The notes: generated from the sequence alone by a model not told the origin. A stretch of 64,000 nt of DNA from Pimelobacter simplex (GCF_024662235.1 NZ_CP096276.1:1488001-1552000); one strand, 5' to 3'. Numbered from the stretch's first letter, positions 31,732-41,863 are shown. Program-made: numbers and translations.

Positions 31732-33312
31732 TCAGCAGAGCGTGTCCGAGAACTCGATCACCATCTCGGTCATCAGGGCCAGCTTCGCGGCAACGGAGTC
31801 CGGGATTCCCTGTTGATCGGCGTAATGCTTTACCTCTGATCGTGCCTGCGAAGGCGTCAGCCCCTCGGCCACTGCAGGGCACACCGACTCGATTGCGTTT
31901 TGCGCTTCGCCGAGCGTGATGGCCTCGACGCCCCGATCGGACGCGCGGTCGTTCACCCTGTCGCGGAACTCGGCTGCTGTTGTCGGAGCTGGTGCGTTGC
32001 CGGAGGCAGCTCCCGAGCCGCTGAGAAGCGGTCCGAGGAACAGCGCTGCGGCGGCGATCACTGCGAGCGTGAACGCCGCGATCGCAACTGGCTTGGGCAG
32101 CGACTTCAGCGCCCAGTTCGCGCCCCAAGCTGCGATCGCGAAGACCATGAACGTGATGTAGCCACTGGTTCCGGCGGATCCCCACAGCCCGCCGTACCGG
32201 TCAAGCGGGTTCATCGAGATGCCGATGTTGGAGAGGAGTATCGGCAGGATGAAGACGATCGCAAAGGGCGCGGCAAGAATGACCGTGAGGGTCAGCGCCG
32301 ACGACTCGCTCAGCCGCGCCGTACCGCCGGGCGCGGCCGCTGGTTCCATTGGTAGGGAAACGGGATACGACTCACGTGGCACTGCCGCACCGACGGACGT
32401 TGACGTGCTCGCCTCGTGGCTTATCGGCGCCTTATCGGTCCGAGACTGCTCCGACCACGGATCACTTGGCGGAGTCGCCCAGGGGTCGGTCGAGGTATCA
32501 GTTGCCCATGGGTCCGTCTCGGAGTCGTAGTCAGGCTCCTCCCAGTCGTCCTCGGGCGGTTCCCAGTCGTCCGGGTCGTCCCATGGGTCCTCGGCGGTGT
32601 ACGTCGAACCAGCTTCATGGCTGCCGCTGCACACGGGGCAGAACTCGCGACGCTCTCCGCGTGCCCGCACCGTGGCCATGTAGTCGTCTGTCATCCAGTC
32701 GAGGTCTGCGTGGCGCCCGAGAACAACGATGGTGACCTTGTCTGCGCCAGCCTCGTAAAGGGCACGGGCGGCGCTCAGGCTGGTTGCACCGCGCGTGAAG
32801 GTGTCGTCGACGAGCAGCACGTGCTCATCGCTAACGCCTCGTGCTTCGAAGCGGTTCTCGTCAGGGATATGCGTGTCGAGGTCAGTGTCCAGAACCTCCA
32901 GGGCGTTCTCAATCCAAGTACTGGAACCCCACTCGGTCTCTTCAAGCAGCGACTCGACCGGGTTCTCCCGGCTCTTCCGGCTGGGCACGAACGTGACAGT
33001 GTCGACGTAGCCAATGTGCTCCATCAGGTGAGGTAGGCGCTGATCGATAAAGTCGACGAGCTCAGCGGTTGCGGAACTGCGTTCGCTTGGGCTGCTGGAT
33101 CGCTTGTAGTTCCACAGCGCGAGAGCGAGTGGCGACTTTTTGATGGCGAGGCCGAGGGGCAGGACTTCCGGTAGGGGGTAGGTGGTGCCAAGTTCCAACG
33201 CCTTGGTGATCTGGTTGCAGCTATAGCACCGGGTGTACGTGGCCGAACTAGCTCGGCAGACAGTGCAAACGCCCGGACCGGGCAGGGGGACGGGCAGGGC
33301 GGTGCTGGTCAT
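31732..33312 (-). CDS. ComF-like phosphoribosyltransferase fused to a membrane region
   Basis: 526 residues with an unusual layout. Residues 16-32 are a zinc-finger-like set (C16, C19, C29, C32), as in ComF. A type I phosphoribosyltransferase domain follows, with the PRPP loop HVLLVDDTFTRGATS at about 164-178 and a later CPVC (225-228). An acidic Trp/Asp/Pro-rich linker of about 100 residues, three to four membrane segments (about 340-430) and a helical C-terminus follow. ATGA overlap ties its start to the DprA-like gene. Plain ComF ends after the PRTase domain; here it is anchored to the membrane. Substrate is unknown; a nucleotide or base is likely. Confidence 0.75.
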   Translation of the reverse strand: MTSTALPVPLPGPGVCTVCRASSATYTRCYSCNQITKALELGTTYPLPEVLPLGLAIKKSPLALALWNYKRSSSPSERSSATAELVDFIDQRLPHLMEHIGYVDTVTFVPSRKSRENPVESLLEETEWGSSTWIENALEVLDTDLDTHIPDENRFEARGVSDEHVLLVDDTFTRGATSLSAARALYEAGADKVTIVVLGRHADLDWMTDDYMATVRARGERREFCPVCSGSHEAGSTYTAEDPWDDPDDWEPPEDDWEEPDYDSETDPWATDTSTDPWATPPSDPWSEQSRTDKAPISHEASTSTSVGAAVPRESYPVSLPMEPAAAPGGTARLSESSALTLTVILAAPFAIVFILPILLSNIGISMNPLDRYGGLWGSAGTSGYITFMVFAIAAWGANWALKSLPKPVAIAAFTLAVIAAAALFLGPLLSGSGAASGNAPAPTTAAEFRDRVNDRASDRGVEAITLGEAQNAIESVCPAVAEGLTPSQARSEVKHYADQQGIPDSVAAKLALMTEMVIEFSDTLC

Positions 33313-34157
33313 GCGGTGGTCAACACTTCCTCGGGACTGTCGACGAAGGTTGCTTTGCCGGCATCGGCGAACCTGTTTGCCCAGGGCTGAACGCGGAGCT
33401 TGTGGTGGAGGAACAGCGGGCGGCCCTGTTCGGTGGCGAGTCGCGCCTGGAGCGCGGCGCCGCTTCGTTCGTCCGCGTCAATGACAAGCGTTGCGCGCGC
33501 CCAGGCGGCCATGACCGCATTCCGCATTGGGAAAGACGTCTTTGTTGGAGGCGCATCTGGCAGGAACTGAGATACGACGAGGTGTCGCGCCGCGATCTCC
33601 TCTTGGAGGGCTGCGTTCTCCTTCGGGTATGCCCGCTCGATGCCGGTTCCGATAACTGCGACAGTTCGTCGACCCGCGCCCAGCGCGCCCAGATGCGCTT
33701 CGCGGTCAATGCCCGCCGCCAGGCCACTCACCACGACCGCGCCGCGCGTCGCAATTTCGCCAGCCCAGTCCCGAGCCGTGGCGAGGGCATCGTCTGTGAC
33801 CCGCCGGGATCCGATGATCGCGATGCCGCTGTAGTCGCTGACATCGAGCGTGCCTCGATAGAAGAGGAATAGAGGTGGAGCCTTCAGTTGCGCGACAGCC
33901 GACGGAAAATCGGGCGAGCTGATGGTGATTGCCCTGATACCTCGATCTTCCAGTCCCTGGAGCATCTCGGTGTAATGCTCGATCAGTTCTTCGGTCGGTG
34001 GGCCATCGCCGAAGAGACCATCCTGGAAGTATCCGCGCTCATCCAGGACCGGGCCGACGCCTCCTCGGTCCCGGACCTCGCGAGCGAGTTTGGCCCATGG
34101 GTCTGCGTCGAGCTGCGCCAGGGCCAGGGCTGCGGCCACTTGGTTCAGTTCTCGCAC
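33309..34157 (-). CDS. DprA-like SLOG/Rossmann-fold protein
   Basis: 282 residues from GTG at 34157, chosen because GGGAGAG lies 8 bp upstream. The Rossmann-like domain carries IAIIGSRRVTDDAL (about 112-125), VVVSGLAAGIDREAH (141-155) and the GTGIERAYPKEN loop, all diagnostic of DprA/Smf. The first 90 residues are extra and may be a regulatory part; there is no C-terminal winged helix, as in housekeeping DprA. Coupled by ATGA to the ComF-like gene, within the T4SS operon. It may bind ssDNA, or a nucleotide if it works as a SLOG sensor. Confidence 0.82.
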   Translation of the reverse strand: MRELNQVAAALALAQLDADPWAKLAREVRDRGGVGPVLDERGYFQDGLFGDGPPTEELIEHYTEMLQGLEDRGIRAITISSPDFPSAVAQLKAPPLFLFYRGTLDVSDYSGIAIIGSRRVTDDALATARDWAGEIATRGAVVVSGLAAGIDREAHLGALGAGRRTVAVIGTGIERAYPKENAALQEEIAARHLVVSQFLPDAPPTKTSFPMRNAVMAAWARATLVIDADERSGAALQARLATEQGRPLFLHHKLRVQPWANRFADAGKATFVDSPEEVLTTA

Positions 34158-34224
34158 GGCAAAGACTCTCCCAGATCGTCCCGACAGAAGTGGGCGAGTG
34201 TCGAAACTCGTGTCGCATCTGGAG

Positions 34225-35673
34225 TCAGACAGCGCGGCAAATCGGTAGCGCTGCGGCAGCAAACCCCTGAGCCTGCTGGCCCCAGAGACGTCGCGTCTCG
34301 CACGAGGCCTGGATCGCGGCCTGCTCGATCGCCGCTACAGCGCGCTCGAGTTCGTCCGGATCGCTGGCGCTGACGGCGACGAAACCGGTCGCTCGCAGGA
34401 CTCCATGCCCGGCGGTGAGGTCTGCCTCCTGCTGGAGGACGTCCTGGTACTCGGCGGTTTGCTGGGCGTCCTCGATCTGACCGATCTTCTGTCGCTGGGC
34501 GGCGTCGGAGATGTACTCCGTCTTCTTCTTGCGGATGTCGCGGGCAGCGCGGTCGGTGCGCATCGGCGTGTAGAGGAGTGTGAAGGTCCGCCGGATCCCC
34601 GAGGACAGCAGCAAGGGCGCGAGGAAGCCGGGGTAGACGAGCGACCGCGGCCACTCGCTGATCCAGAGGACGCAGTGGTGCGCGGAGTCGCTGCGCATCG
34701 AGCCCCACGATTCGGTGACCGCGACGGGTCCCGCGGTGGCGAGGTCCCGGCCGATGTCGCCCTGGCGTTCAAGTGCGCCCGCGACGGCGGGGTCGTACGC
34801 GGACCGCAAGATCAGCGCAAGGTCGCCGGTCGTCAGCCAATCGCTGGGGGAGAGGTCGGCAGAACGGAGAGCGGCCAGCATGGTCGCCATCTCCTGCCGG
34901 AGTACGGCGGCCGCCCCTCGCATGCCTCCGCCAGCAGCCCGGATCGCTCGCCCGGCCACTTTCATGTCCACAGAGATCGAGACGGTCGATGCGTGGCGCT
35001 CGCCCGCGGGTCCGGCGCGGTCAACCAGTTCGCCGTACGTCGTCGAGGCCCACTTGCCTGAGCGGTTGCCGTGCTGCTCCCACCAGTCCGCCAGACCCTT
35101 TCCGGAGTCAGGGAGCGTCCGCTCCACCACCTGGACGGAGGCGATTCGCCCGGAGCGGCAAGCCGTCGCGAGGACCCGTCCCCACGAGACGACACGGCGT
35201 TCCTGCTCGGCTGGGTCGAGGAGCACGAATGCGGGGTGGGAGACACCGACAATCGCGGTCAGGGTCGCCCCGTGCGGGTCGTGAACCATGACGGCGTCGG
35301 TCTCGGGGTCGACCCACTGACGCAGCCGAGCCGCGTCGCCGGGCAGCGCCAGCGTTCCGGCCGGCCGGGGCTTCAGGACTCGACGGCGATACAGCAGTTG
35401 CCCGCCCGCTGATCGCCACAGCCACCGCGCGCCGATCGGCGCCCACTCGATGAGTCTGCGCCCGCCGACGCCGACGAATGCCAGCGTGACGAAGAACAGG
35501 ATGATCGGGAAGGTCATCACCACGGCGCCGATGTACAGACCGATGATCAAGGTGCCCGACGCGAGGCTGGCCATCACGAGTTGGGGTCCGGAGAGACCGA
35601 GCAGGACGCCGCGCCGGGTCAGGCGCGAGAACTTGATGGGGGTCAGTTCCGGTTCGCCGGTCGTCCTGGCCAC
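34225..35673 (-). CDS. SCO6880-family T4SS protein
   Basis: 482 residues, inner-membrane with two segments near the N-terminus (about 30-75), then a large soluble part. Landmarks of the family are IKFSRLTRRGVLLGLSGPQL at the start, a membrane pair after it and a Gly/Ala-rich domain. The family is found in almost all actinobacterial T4SS operons, between the TrbL-like gene and the VirB4 gene, and is thought to replace VirB3-type subunits of the inner-membrane complex. It starts 6 bp after the TrbL-like stop. Downstream, instead of VirB4, come the DprA/ComF pair and a small unknown. Confidence 0.9.
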   Translation of the reverse strand: MARTTGEPELTPIKFSRLTRRGVLLGLSGPQLVMASLASGTLIIGLYIGAVVMTFPIILFFVTLAFVGVGGRRLIEWAPIGARWLWRSAGGQLLYRRRVLKPRPAGTLALPGDAARLRQWVDPETDAVMVHDPHGATLTAIVGVSHPAFVLLDPAEQERRVVSWGRVLATACRSGRIASVQVVERTLPDSGKGLADWWEQHGNRSGKWASTTYGELVDRAGPAGERHASTVSISVDMKVAGRAIRAAGGGMRGAAAVLRQEMATMLAALRSADLSPSDWLTTGDLALILRSAYDPAVAGALERQGDIGRDLATAGPVAVTESWGSMRSDSAHHCVLWISEWPRSLVYPGFLAPLLLSSGIRRTFTLLYTPMRTDRAARDIRKKKTEYISDAAQRQKIGQIEDAQQTAEYQDVLQQEADLTAGHGVLRATGFVAVSASDPDELERAVAAIEQAAIQASCETRRLWGQQAQGFAAAALPICRAV

Positions 35674-35679
35674 GGTTGA

Positions 35680-36972
35680 TCACTTCTTCCCAGTGGTGTC
35701 AACCAGCGTCGAGTCCGCGACTGGCGGTGGGACTGTCGAAGGAGCAGCGGACTCATGCGCCTGTGCCTGTCCGGTCGCCTGGGCGGCGACGAAGTTGCCG
35801 AGCCGAGGCCCGGCAGCTACCGCCTCCTTCGCGACCACGACTCCGGCGGCAACTGCGCCGCCCGCCGCAGCAGCACTTCCGGAGGCGCCACCTGCTGCGG
35901 CGCCTCCGCCGCCGGTTCCACCTGACGGTCCGCCCGTGGATGGTCCCGTGGCCGCAGGCGAGGCGCCGGACGTCGTACCGCCGCCACCGTTTGCGCCGCC
36001 CCCGCCCAGGACCTTCGCCGGCTCGCTGCCGGTGCGGCGAGACAGCGGGATCGGCAGCGGCCGGTTGAGCGACGACTTGGCCTCCTGCTCGGCCGACATC
36101 GCGTGGTACATGTCGAAGCCCATGAAGGCGATCGCCTTGTAGGTCAGGTACGGCGCGAACCCGGCCATCAGCATTAGTACGACGCCCGCCATCGGCTGAC
36201 TGACGGACTCGAGGTCGGCGTCGATCGGCGCCGAGACCTGGGCGGTGGCGAGTAGGAAGATCACTACGAGGACGACCTTCGACAGGATCATCGCGATCAC
36301 GAAGGTCGCCCACCGGCTCGCCCACGTCCGGGTGTGGTCCCAGCTGGCACCCGCGAGCGCGATCGGTGCGAAGACGATCGCGATGAGAAGCAGGGCCTTG
36401 CGGATCAGCAGGCTGATCCACACCACCATGGCTCCAATGATCGCGAGGCTGGCGAGGAAGATCGTGAGGATCGCTCCGGCGCCGGGAGCGCTGAGGTTGA
36501 TGGCACCGAGTCCTGCGGCGAGTACGGCGACCTTGTCGCCCATCTCGTTCATGTTGGTGCCCGCTGCGTTGACGATGCCGATGCAGAGCTGGTCGGTGAT
36601 CTCGAGCGCAGTCGCGAGCAGGGCGAGGGCGACGAACGATCCCAGGATCGACTTCGCAAGCCCGAGGGCGGCTCTGGATAGCGCTGCTGGTTCGCGACGA
36701 ATCATGCCGCCGATGACCTGGAGCATGAAGAACCCGAGCATCACGAAGACGCCGACGCCGAACATGATGTTGTAGACCTCTGTGTACTCGCCGCTGGTCA
36801 CGTCGACGTACGTCGTGGTGTCGATGACCTTCCAGACGGAGGTGAACATCCACTCGGCCGCGTCGCCCATGCCCTGAGCGAGCCAGTCGAACGGTGCGGT
36901 GATGACCGCGCCGGCCGCGTCGCCGGCGGCGTTGCAGACCTCGTGGATCACCGGTACGTCGCAGACACCCAT
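35680..36972 (-). CDS. TrbL/VirB6-like T4SS membrane protein
   Basis: 430 residues. Six to seven hydrophobic segments lie between residues 65 and 280, of the polytopic VirB6/TrbL type that forms part of the inner-membrane channel. The last 150 residues are a Gly/Ala/Pro-rich low-complexity tail (GGGGANGGGGTTSG and so on), probably disordered and cytoplasmic, typical of actinobacterial members. It begins 10 bp after the DUF6112 gene and its stop is 6 bp before the SCO6880 start. Confidence 0.88.
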   Translation of the reverse strand: MGVCDVPVIHEVCNAAGDAAGAVITAPFDWLAQGMGDAAEWMFTSVWKVIDTTTYVDVTSGEYTEVYNIMFGVGVFVMLGFFMLQVIGGMIRREPAALSRAALGLAKSILGSFVALALLATALEITDQLCIGIVNAAGTNMNEMGDKVAVLAAGLGAINLSAPGAGAILTIFLASLAIIGAMVVWISLLIRKALLLIAIVFAPIALAGASWDHTRTWASRWATFVIAMILSKVVLVVIFLLATAQVSAPIDADLESVSQPMAGVVLMLMAGFAPYLTYKAIAFMGFDMYHAMSAEQEAKSSLNRPLPIPLSRRTGSEPAKVLGGGGANGGGGTTSGASPAATGPSTGGPSGGTGGGGAAAGGASGSAAAAGGAVAAGVVVAKEAVAAGPRLGNFVAAQATGQAQAHESAAPSTVPPPVADSTLVDTTGKK

Positions 36973-36982
36973 GATCGATTCC

Positions 36983-37288
36983 TCAGACCTGCTGACCGAC
37001 GTTCCAGAAGAAGTTCACCAGCGTCACCGACGCGCCACAGACGATCGCCGCACCGAGGGCTACGAGTACGCCGAGCTTGCCCCGCCCGGCCAGGTGCGGG
37101 TTGGACGAGTTGGCCCCGAGCGCCCACACGATGGCCGAGATGATCAGCGCGAGTACGGCGAGCACCAGACCGACCGTCATCGAGGCTCCGACGATCTTCT
37201 TGAGCTGGCCGATCCCAGGCAGGCCGTTGGAGTTGGGATCGATCGAGATGTCGAGGGGGAGCAGGAGTGCTGCTGCAATAAGGTCCAT
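36983..37288 (-). CDS. DUF6112 T4SS membrane protein (copy B)
   Basis: 101 residues with three hydrophobic stretches: a short N-terminal signal-like helix (IAAALLLPLDISI) and two transmembrane helices (about 40-60 and 75-95). DUF6112 proteins are VirB2-pilin-sized and come in one or two copies before the TrbL-like gene in actinobacterial ICEs; they are candidates for a pilin or core membrane subunit. It is related to, but clearly different from, copy A directly upstream (33 bp gap). Confidence 0.85.
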   Translation of the reverse strand: MDLIAAALLLPLDISIDPNSNGLPGIGQLKKIVGASMTVGLVLAVLALIISAIVWALGANSSNPHLAGRGKLGVLVALGAAIVCGASVTLVNFFWNVGQQV

Positions 37289-37321
37289 CGGAGGGCTCCT
37301 GACGTCGGACGGGCGGACGCC

Positions 37322-37612
37322 TTAGAGGTGCGGGCCGATGTCCAGCAGCCAGTTGGCCCAGGTGAGCGCGGCCCCGGTGAGCGCCGCTCCGCCGATCGCG
37401 ACGAAGCACCCGAGCTTCGCCTTCTGAGCGGTGTGCCAACTGCCCGAGCTCGAAGCGATCGCCCAGGTCGTTACCGAGATGACGAGCATGAGGACGGCGA
37501 TGATCAGGCCGTAGGTCAACAGGGCGCCGACGATCGCGCGGAGGTCGCCCGCGCCCCCGACGGCACCGAAGTCAGGCCCAACCGTAGTTGCGATGACGTC
37601 GCGCCCGCTCAT
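37322..37612 (-). CDS. DUF6112 T4SS membrane protein (copy A)
   Basis: 96 residues with two transmembrane helices (about 29-50 and 70-90) and a basic loop (HTAQKAKLGC) between. It lacks the N-terminal extra hydrophobic start of copy B. It is the first gene of the T4SS operon that continues to 29.8 kb. Its start at 37612 has only 49 bp to the LRV repeat gene. Confidence 0.85.
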   Translation of the reverse strand: MSGRDVIATTVGPDFGAVGGAGDLRAIVGALLTYGLIIAVLMLVISVTTWAIASSSGSWHTAQKAKLGCFVAIGGAALTGAALTWANWLLDIGPHL

Positions 37613-37661
37613 GCTTCGAGGTGCTCATACCGCACCACCACGCGAGTCAGCAGCAATCGTG

Positions 37662-40439
37662 CTACGCGGACTCCGCGGGCCCAGGCTCATCGTGCACGAG
37701 GCGGATGAGAACCTCAGGCGTCGTGGCGGGATTCCGAAGGAGCCGCTCTCGGATGTCCGGGTCAGAAGCGTGTGAAAGCAGTGTCTCCAGCACGTCCGCC
37801 GGGCAGGCCGGATTGGACGCTGCCAGCCGCAGCACCTCGATGCTGGAGTTCAGAGATGCTGCGCGAACTCCATCTTCTGAATCTCCCGAGGCCAACTCAA
37901 TCAGCAGATCTTGAGGTGCATTCGGGTTGGTCGCGATCAGGTTGAGCAGCACAGGGTCCGAGGTGGCTCGGGCGGCTCGCGCAAGAGCTGCTGGGGGAGC
38001 GATCGGATTTCGAGCCAGCGCCTCGATGACCTGTCTTGAGTCAAACGGGCGTTGGGAGCGGCCATAGTGACTTGGCGGATTGCAGAAGGCACTCAATACG
38101 CTGGGGTTCGTGGAGCTCGCGAGTCGTGCAAGCTGCTCAGCCGAGGCCTTCGGGTGCTTTGCGACGCCAACTTGGGTGTCGATGTCGTCGGTGGCGACCA
38201 GTAGGTCTAGGACAGATTCGGGTGTGCGCCAAAACTCCGCGACCGCACGCCAGATGTCTGGCCCTCCTTCGTTGACCAGGTGGGCGAGTGGCGCAGCGGG
38301 AGGGTCGTCCCAATGATCAGCGTTGACGTAAGCGTCAACGACGGCCCGCCGAACAATAGGGTCTGGATCGAAGGCGAGGCGTGCGAGGAGCTCTTTCCGC
38401 TCTTCGCTGTACGGTGCCAGGCCAGAGTTGGCGGCGACGGCGGCGCGAACATCACCTCGGTCGTCCCGTGAAAGCAACACAAGGGCCTGGATAGCGTTGA
38501 TGTCTTCCGTGTGCCGGCCCGTTCGCTGCGTCCAGGCTGCCGCGGCGCGACGGACGGATGGATCTTGGTCCTTCGCCAACGAAAGCAGGACAGACCCGGG
38601 CGTAGATCGGTTCGAGGCGACCGAGCGCCGCACATTGGCGTCCGCACTCGTCGAAAGTTCACGAAGGATGTCGGGCGCAGTTCCCTCTGCACCCGCGAAC
38701 CGGAGGGCCTGAGCCTCATCGCCGGGAACCTTGGCCCACTGGAGTTTCGAGATGGCGACGTCGAACTGATGTGAGAGGGCGGCTCGATCCTTCTCGAAGG
38801 TGGCAGGGTCCAGGACATCGACGTAGTACGACCCGCCCTCGTCCATGGGCGCGTACTCCCTCTTCTTCGTCCATCGTGGCGCAATCCAATGGGCGTCCCG
38901 CAGCCGAGACAAGATCCCGATCGGGGTGTTCGGCTGGAGAAAGCCGCGGAGGATCGATTCGCGCGCTTTGGAGAGCGCCTGGGGAAGATTGTCGGCAAGA
39001 AGGACGCGGACGACTTCCGACATACCCGCTTCAGGCAGGGCGGGGTTCGCGATCAGGGAGTCGAGCAGAGATCTATGAGCTCGAAGCAGGTCGTCGCCGT
39101 GTGTCCTGGAACGGCTGGCCGCGCTCGGAAGGCTCAAGAACGCCGTGGACGCCGTACGCGCGATCTGGACGAGAGCTTCGGGCGGGGCGGAAGGATTTGC
39201 TGCAATTCCTTCCAACGCCGAGACTTCGGCGATTCGGACCTGGGTCAGCTTGTACTCATCGTTGGGGCTGACGTAGCCCGCCCGCCGCATATTGTTTCCG
39301 TCATCACCTGCTTCGACGACAGGGCGGCACAGGGCTGCCGCGAGCTGCCGGAGCGCCGGCGAGGGTGTGGAACGGTTGGCCGCGGCGGCGGCACGCACGC
39401 TCATCTCACTGTCGTCTGCCAGACGCGTAAGGATCGCCGAAGGTGTCGCAGGATTGCTGGCAACTCCCTGCCGAATCTTGGGAGATGGATCGACTGCCAG
39501 TCGAATGAGCGACTCCGCAGGAGTGCTCGCGGACTCCGAAGCAGCGGCTCGGCATGCTTCGCTCGGGTCGGTCGCCAGAGCCGCGAGGGTTTGGGCGGGT
39601 GTCGAGGCATTGCGTGCGACCGTTTCGCGCACGCCGTCGTCAGGATGGCGCCCGAGCTGCTGCAGGACGTCAGCTGGCGCTGCCGCATGCTGGCCAATCT
39701 GACGGGCAGTGTGTGCGTCACTCTTGGGCGCGAGACGTCGCGCGATGCCCGGACGATCCTCGGCGGAGGTCGATGGGTTCCTCCACAGCGCCGTGAGGAC
39801 GCCGACGTCATCGGTCTCGACAAGTCGGGCCAGAACCTCAGGGGAAGAGGAGGTCTTTGCCTGCGCAAGCGCAGCGACCCGTGGTGACGAATCGCCACAC
39901 AGGTCTTCGAGCGTCGCTCGCGAAACGTCCGGCGCTTCTGCTACCGCTCGGCGGACCAGCTCTTCACGATCATGAACAAGCACCTGGCGCTCGGCGTGCT
40001 TGCCGTACGCCCGGGCGATTGCGGCGCGTTCGGCCGGGTCGCCCAGGAATCCTGTCTGACGCACTACGTCTGCGAGGTCCGTTTGGGTAATCAGCCTGGC
40101 CCGCGCGATGACGGGAGTGGCCCGGTTCGACGCGACCGCGCGACGAAGTTCCGGTTCCTTGCTACCCGCCAACGTCTGAAGAGTTTCTGGGGGCGTCGAC
40201 TCATTCGAGGCGACGGCGAGTCGTTCCTGGACGCCGGACTCCGGGTCCCCGGCCAAGGCGGCCAGAACCTCTCCGCTGCTTGACGGGTTGCCGCCAACAT
40301 TCACTCGAACTGCCGAGTCTGACGAACGCGCCAGTCGGGCGAGAGCTGACACTGGCGTTGAGGGGTTCGCGGCTATGGCGATGACGACCTCACGCCGCGA
40401 ACTATCTGCGAGCTGTTCGAGGGCAGCGGGTCTACTGCC
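37662..40439 (-). pseudogene. Giant LRV/HEAT-like repeat protein, 3' major part (5' end cut by IS)
   Basis: At least 18 copies of a 24-28 residue helical repeat (pattern NP-S/T-TP-x3-L-x2-LA-x-D-x4-VR-x2-VA) make up nearly the whole product. This is the leucine-rich variant (LRV) type of solenoid, usually a protein-binding scaffold. Reading on the minus strand past the listed GTG at 40352 (896 codons remaining) the frame continues without stop into IS256-family element 2 at 40449; the missing start lies on the other side of the IS (41864-41943). Joining across the duplicated target restores one frame of about 937 codons. As it stands the gene has no normal start and is probably inactive. It lies between T4SS genes and so may once have served the transfer system; its role is unknown. 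Confidence 0.8.
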
Positions 40440-40449
40440 CGGATCCCGG
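40440..40449 (+). repeat. Target-site duplication, left copy (IS256-family element 2)
   Basis: CGGATCCCGG directly outside the left end of the IS; the same 10 bp are at 41854-41863. Confidence 0.8.
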
Positions 40450-41853
40450 ACAGAGCCCCGCGGGGTGGTGGGCTTTGAGGTGACCCTCGGTGCCTACGCG
40501 TCGCCGTTGTCGATGGCGGCGACGGGGTGAGTATTGCTGGTCTCGTAGAGCTTGGCCATGGAGCCTTCTGAGAGGTAGCGGCGCTCGCCGGCGATCCATT
40601 CGTCGTGCATGTCGATCAGCACGGCTCCGACGAGTCGGATGACGGCGGCGGCGTTGGGGAAGATGCCTACGACCCGGGCCCGGCGCTTGATTTCCTTATT
40701 CACGCGCTCCAACGGGTTGGTCGACCAGACCTTGCGCCAGTGCTCGCGCGGGAACGCGGTGAAGGCCAGGACCTCGGCCTTGGCGGCGTCCATCAACGGA
40801 CCGAGCTTGGGGAACCGGGCGGCGAGCTCCTCGCGGGTCTTGTCCCACGCCGCGTGGACGTCCTCGGGCGTGGGCTGGGCGAAGATCATCCGGAACGCGG
40901 TCGCCACGAGCTCGGCCTGCCCCTTGGGCACGTGAGCGAGCAGGTTGCGCGCGAAGTGGACCCGGCACCGCTGGTGCGCGACACCCTGGAACGCCCGGCC
41001 CAGCGCCTTGACCAGTCCGGAGTGCTGGTCTGAGATGACCAGCTGCACGCCGGCCAGGCCGCGCTGCTTGAGGCTGAGCAAGAAGGCGCGCCAGAAGACC
41101 TCGTCCTCGCTGTCGCCGACATCTAGGCCGAGGATCTCCCGCTCCCCGGTCGCGCTCACGCCGGTCGCGACGACCACCGCCATCGACACCACCTGACCGC
41201 CCTTGCCCGGGGCGTTACGGACGTGGAGGTAGGTCGCGTCGAGGTAGATGTAGGGGAACTCGACATGATCCAGACTGCGGGTGCGGAACGCGCCGACCTG
41301 CTCATCGAGGTTGGCGCAGATCCGGGAGACCTCGGACTTGGAGACACCGCTGCCGCCCATCGCCTCGACCAGGTCGTCGACCGAGCGGGTGGAGATGCCG
41401 TGGACGTAGGCTTCCATGACTACCGCGTACAGCGCCTGGTCGATACGGCGCCGCGGCTCGAGGATGATCGGGAAGAACGAGCCCTTGCGCAGCTTGGGGA
41501 TGCGCAACTCGACATCGCCGGCCTTGGTGGTCAGCATCCGCGGACGGTGGCCGTTCCGCTCGGCTGTGCGGTCCTCGGTGCGCTCATAGGGCGCCGCGCC
41601 GATCTGCTGGGTGGCTTCGAGCTCGATCAGCTCTTGGAGCGCGAGCCGGACCGAATCACGGATGAGATCGACGCCATCACCGGCACGGAACGCCTCGAGG
41701 ATCTCGGACAGGGCAGACTGGGGCAAGGCCATCGGTGGACCTCTTTCTTCAGTGGGTGCTTGGCCGTACACACCGAAGATCCCGCCGATGGCCGTCTACG
41801 TGCTGACGCCCCGCCGCTGCTCCCTCAAACCCCACCACTCCCGGGGACTCTTA
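40450..41853 (-). mobile_element. IS256-family insertion sequence 2 (1404 bp), inserted in the LRV gene
   Basis: The terminal inverted repeats are about 28 bp long with 23 matches: left 40453-40480, right 41823-41850. A 10-bp target duplication flanks the element. The transposase gene is complete. Removing the IS and one duplication joins both halves of the LRV reading frame without stop or shift, which shows where and how it inserted. Confidence 0.9.
40494..41732 (-). CDS. IS256-family transposase (element 2)
   Basis: 412 residues from the ATG at 41732. Catalytic acidic residues lie in YLDATYLHV, ISDQHSGLV and NPLERVNKEIKRR. The CRVHFARNLLAHVP stretch after the second acidic residue is also a family marker. 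It differs in sequence and ends from element 1 at 27.9-29.1 kb. It is intact and lies in the same orientation as the gene it interrupts; its outward transcription might still express the truncated LRV part. Confidence 0.94.
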   Translation of the reverse strand: MALPQSALSEILEAFRAGDGVDLIRDSVRLALQELIELEATQQIGAAPYERTEDRTAERNGHRPRMLTTKAGDVELRIPKLRKGSFFPIILEPRRRIDQALYAVVMEAYVHGISTRSVDDLVEAMGGSGVSKSEVSRICANLDEQVGAFRTRSLDHVEFPYIYLDATYLHVRNAPGKGGQVVSMAVVVATGVSATGEREILGLDVGDSEDEVFWRAFLLSLKQRGLAGVQLVISDQHSGLVKALGRAFQGVAHQRCRVHFARNLLAHVPKGQAELVATAFRMIFAQPTPEDVHAAWDKTREELAARFPKLGPLMDAAKAEVLAFTAFPREHWRKVWSTNPLERVNKEIKRRARVVGIFPNAAAVIRLVGAVLIDMHDEWIAGERRYLSEGSMAKLYETSNTHPVAAIDNGDA

Positions 41854-41863
41854 CGGATCCCGG
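41854..41863 (+). repeat. Target-site duplication, right copy (IS256-family element 2)
   Basis: Copy of 40440-40449; it lies directly outside the right IS end. Confidence 0.8.

Noticed and set aside
34225-34262. Overlap between the DprA-like gene and the SCO6880-family gene
   Set aside because: It exists only with the long DprA start; the GTG at 34157 with its ribosome binding site removes it.
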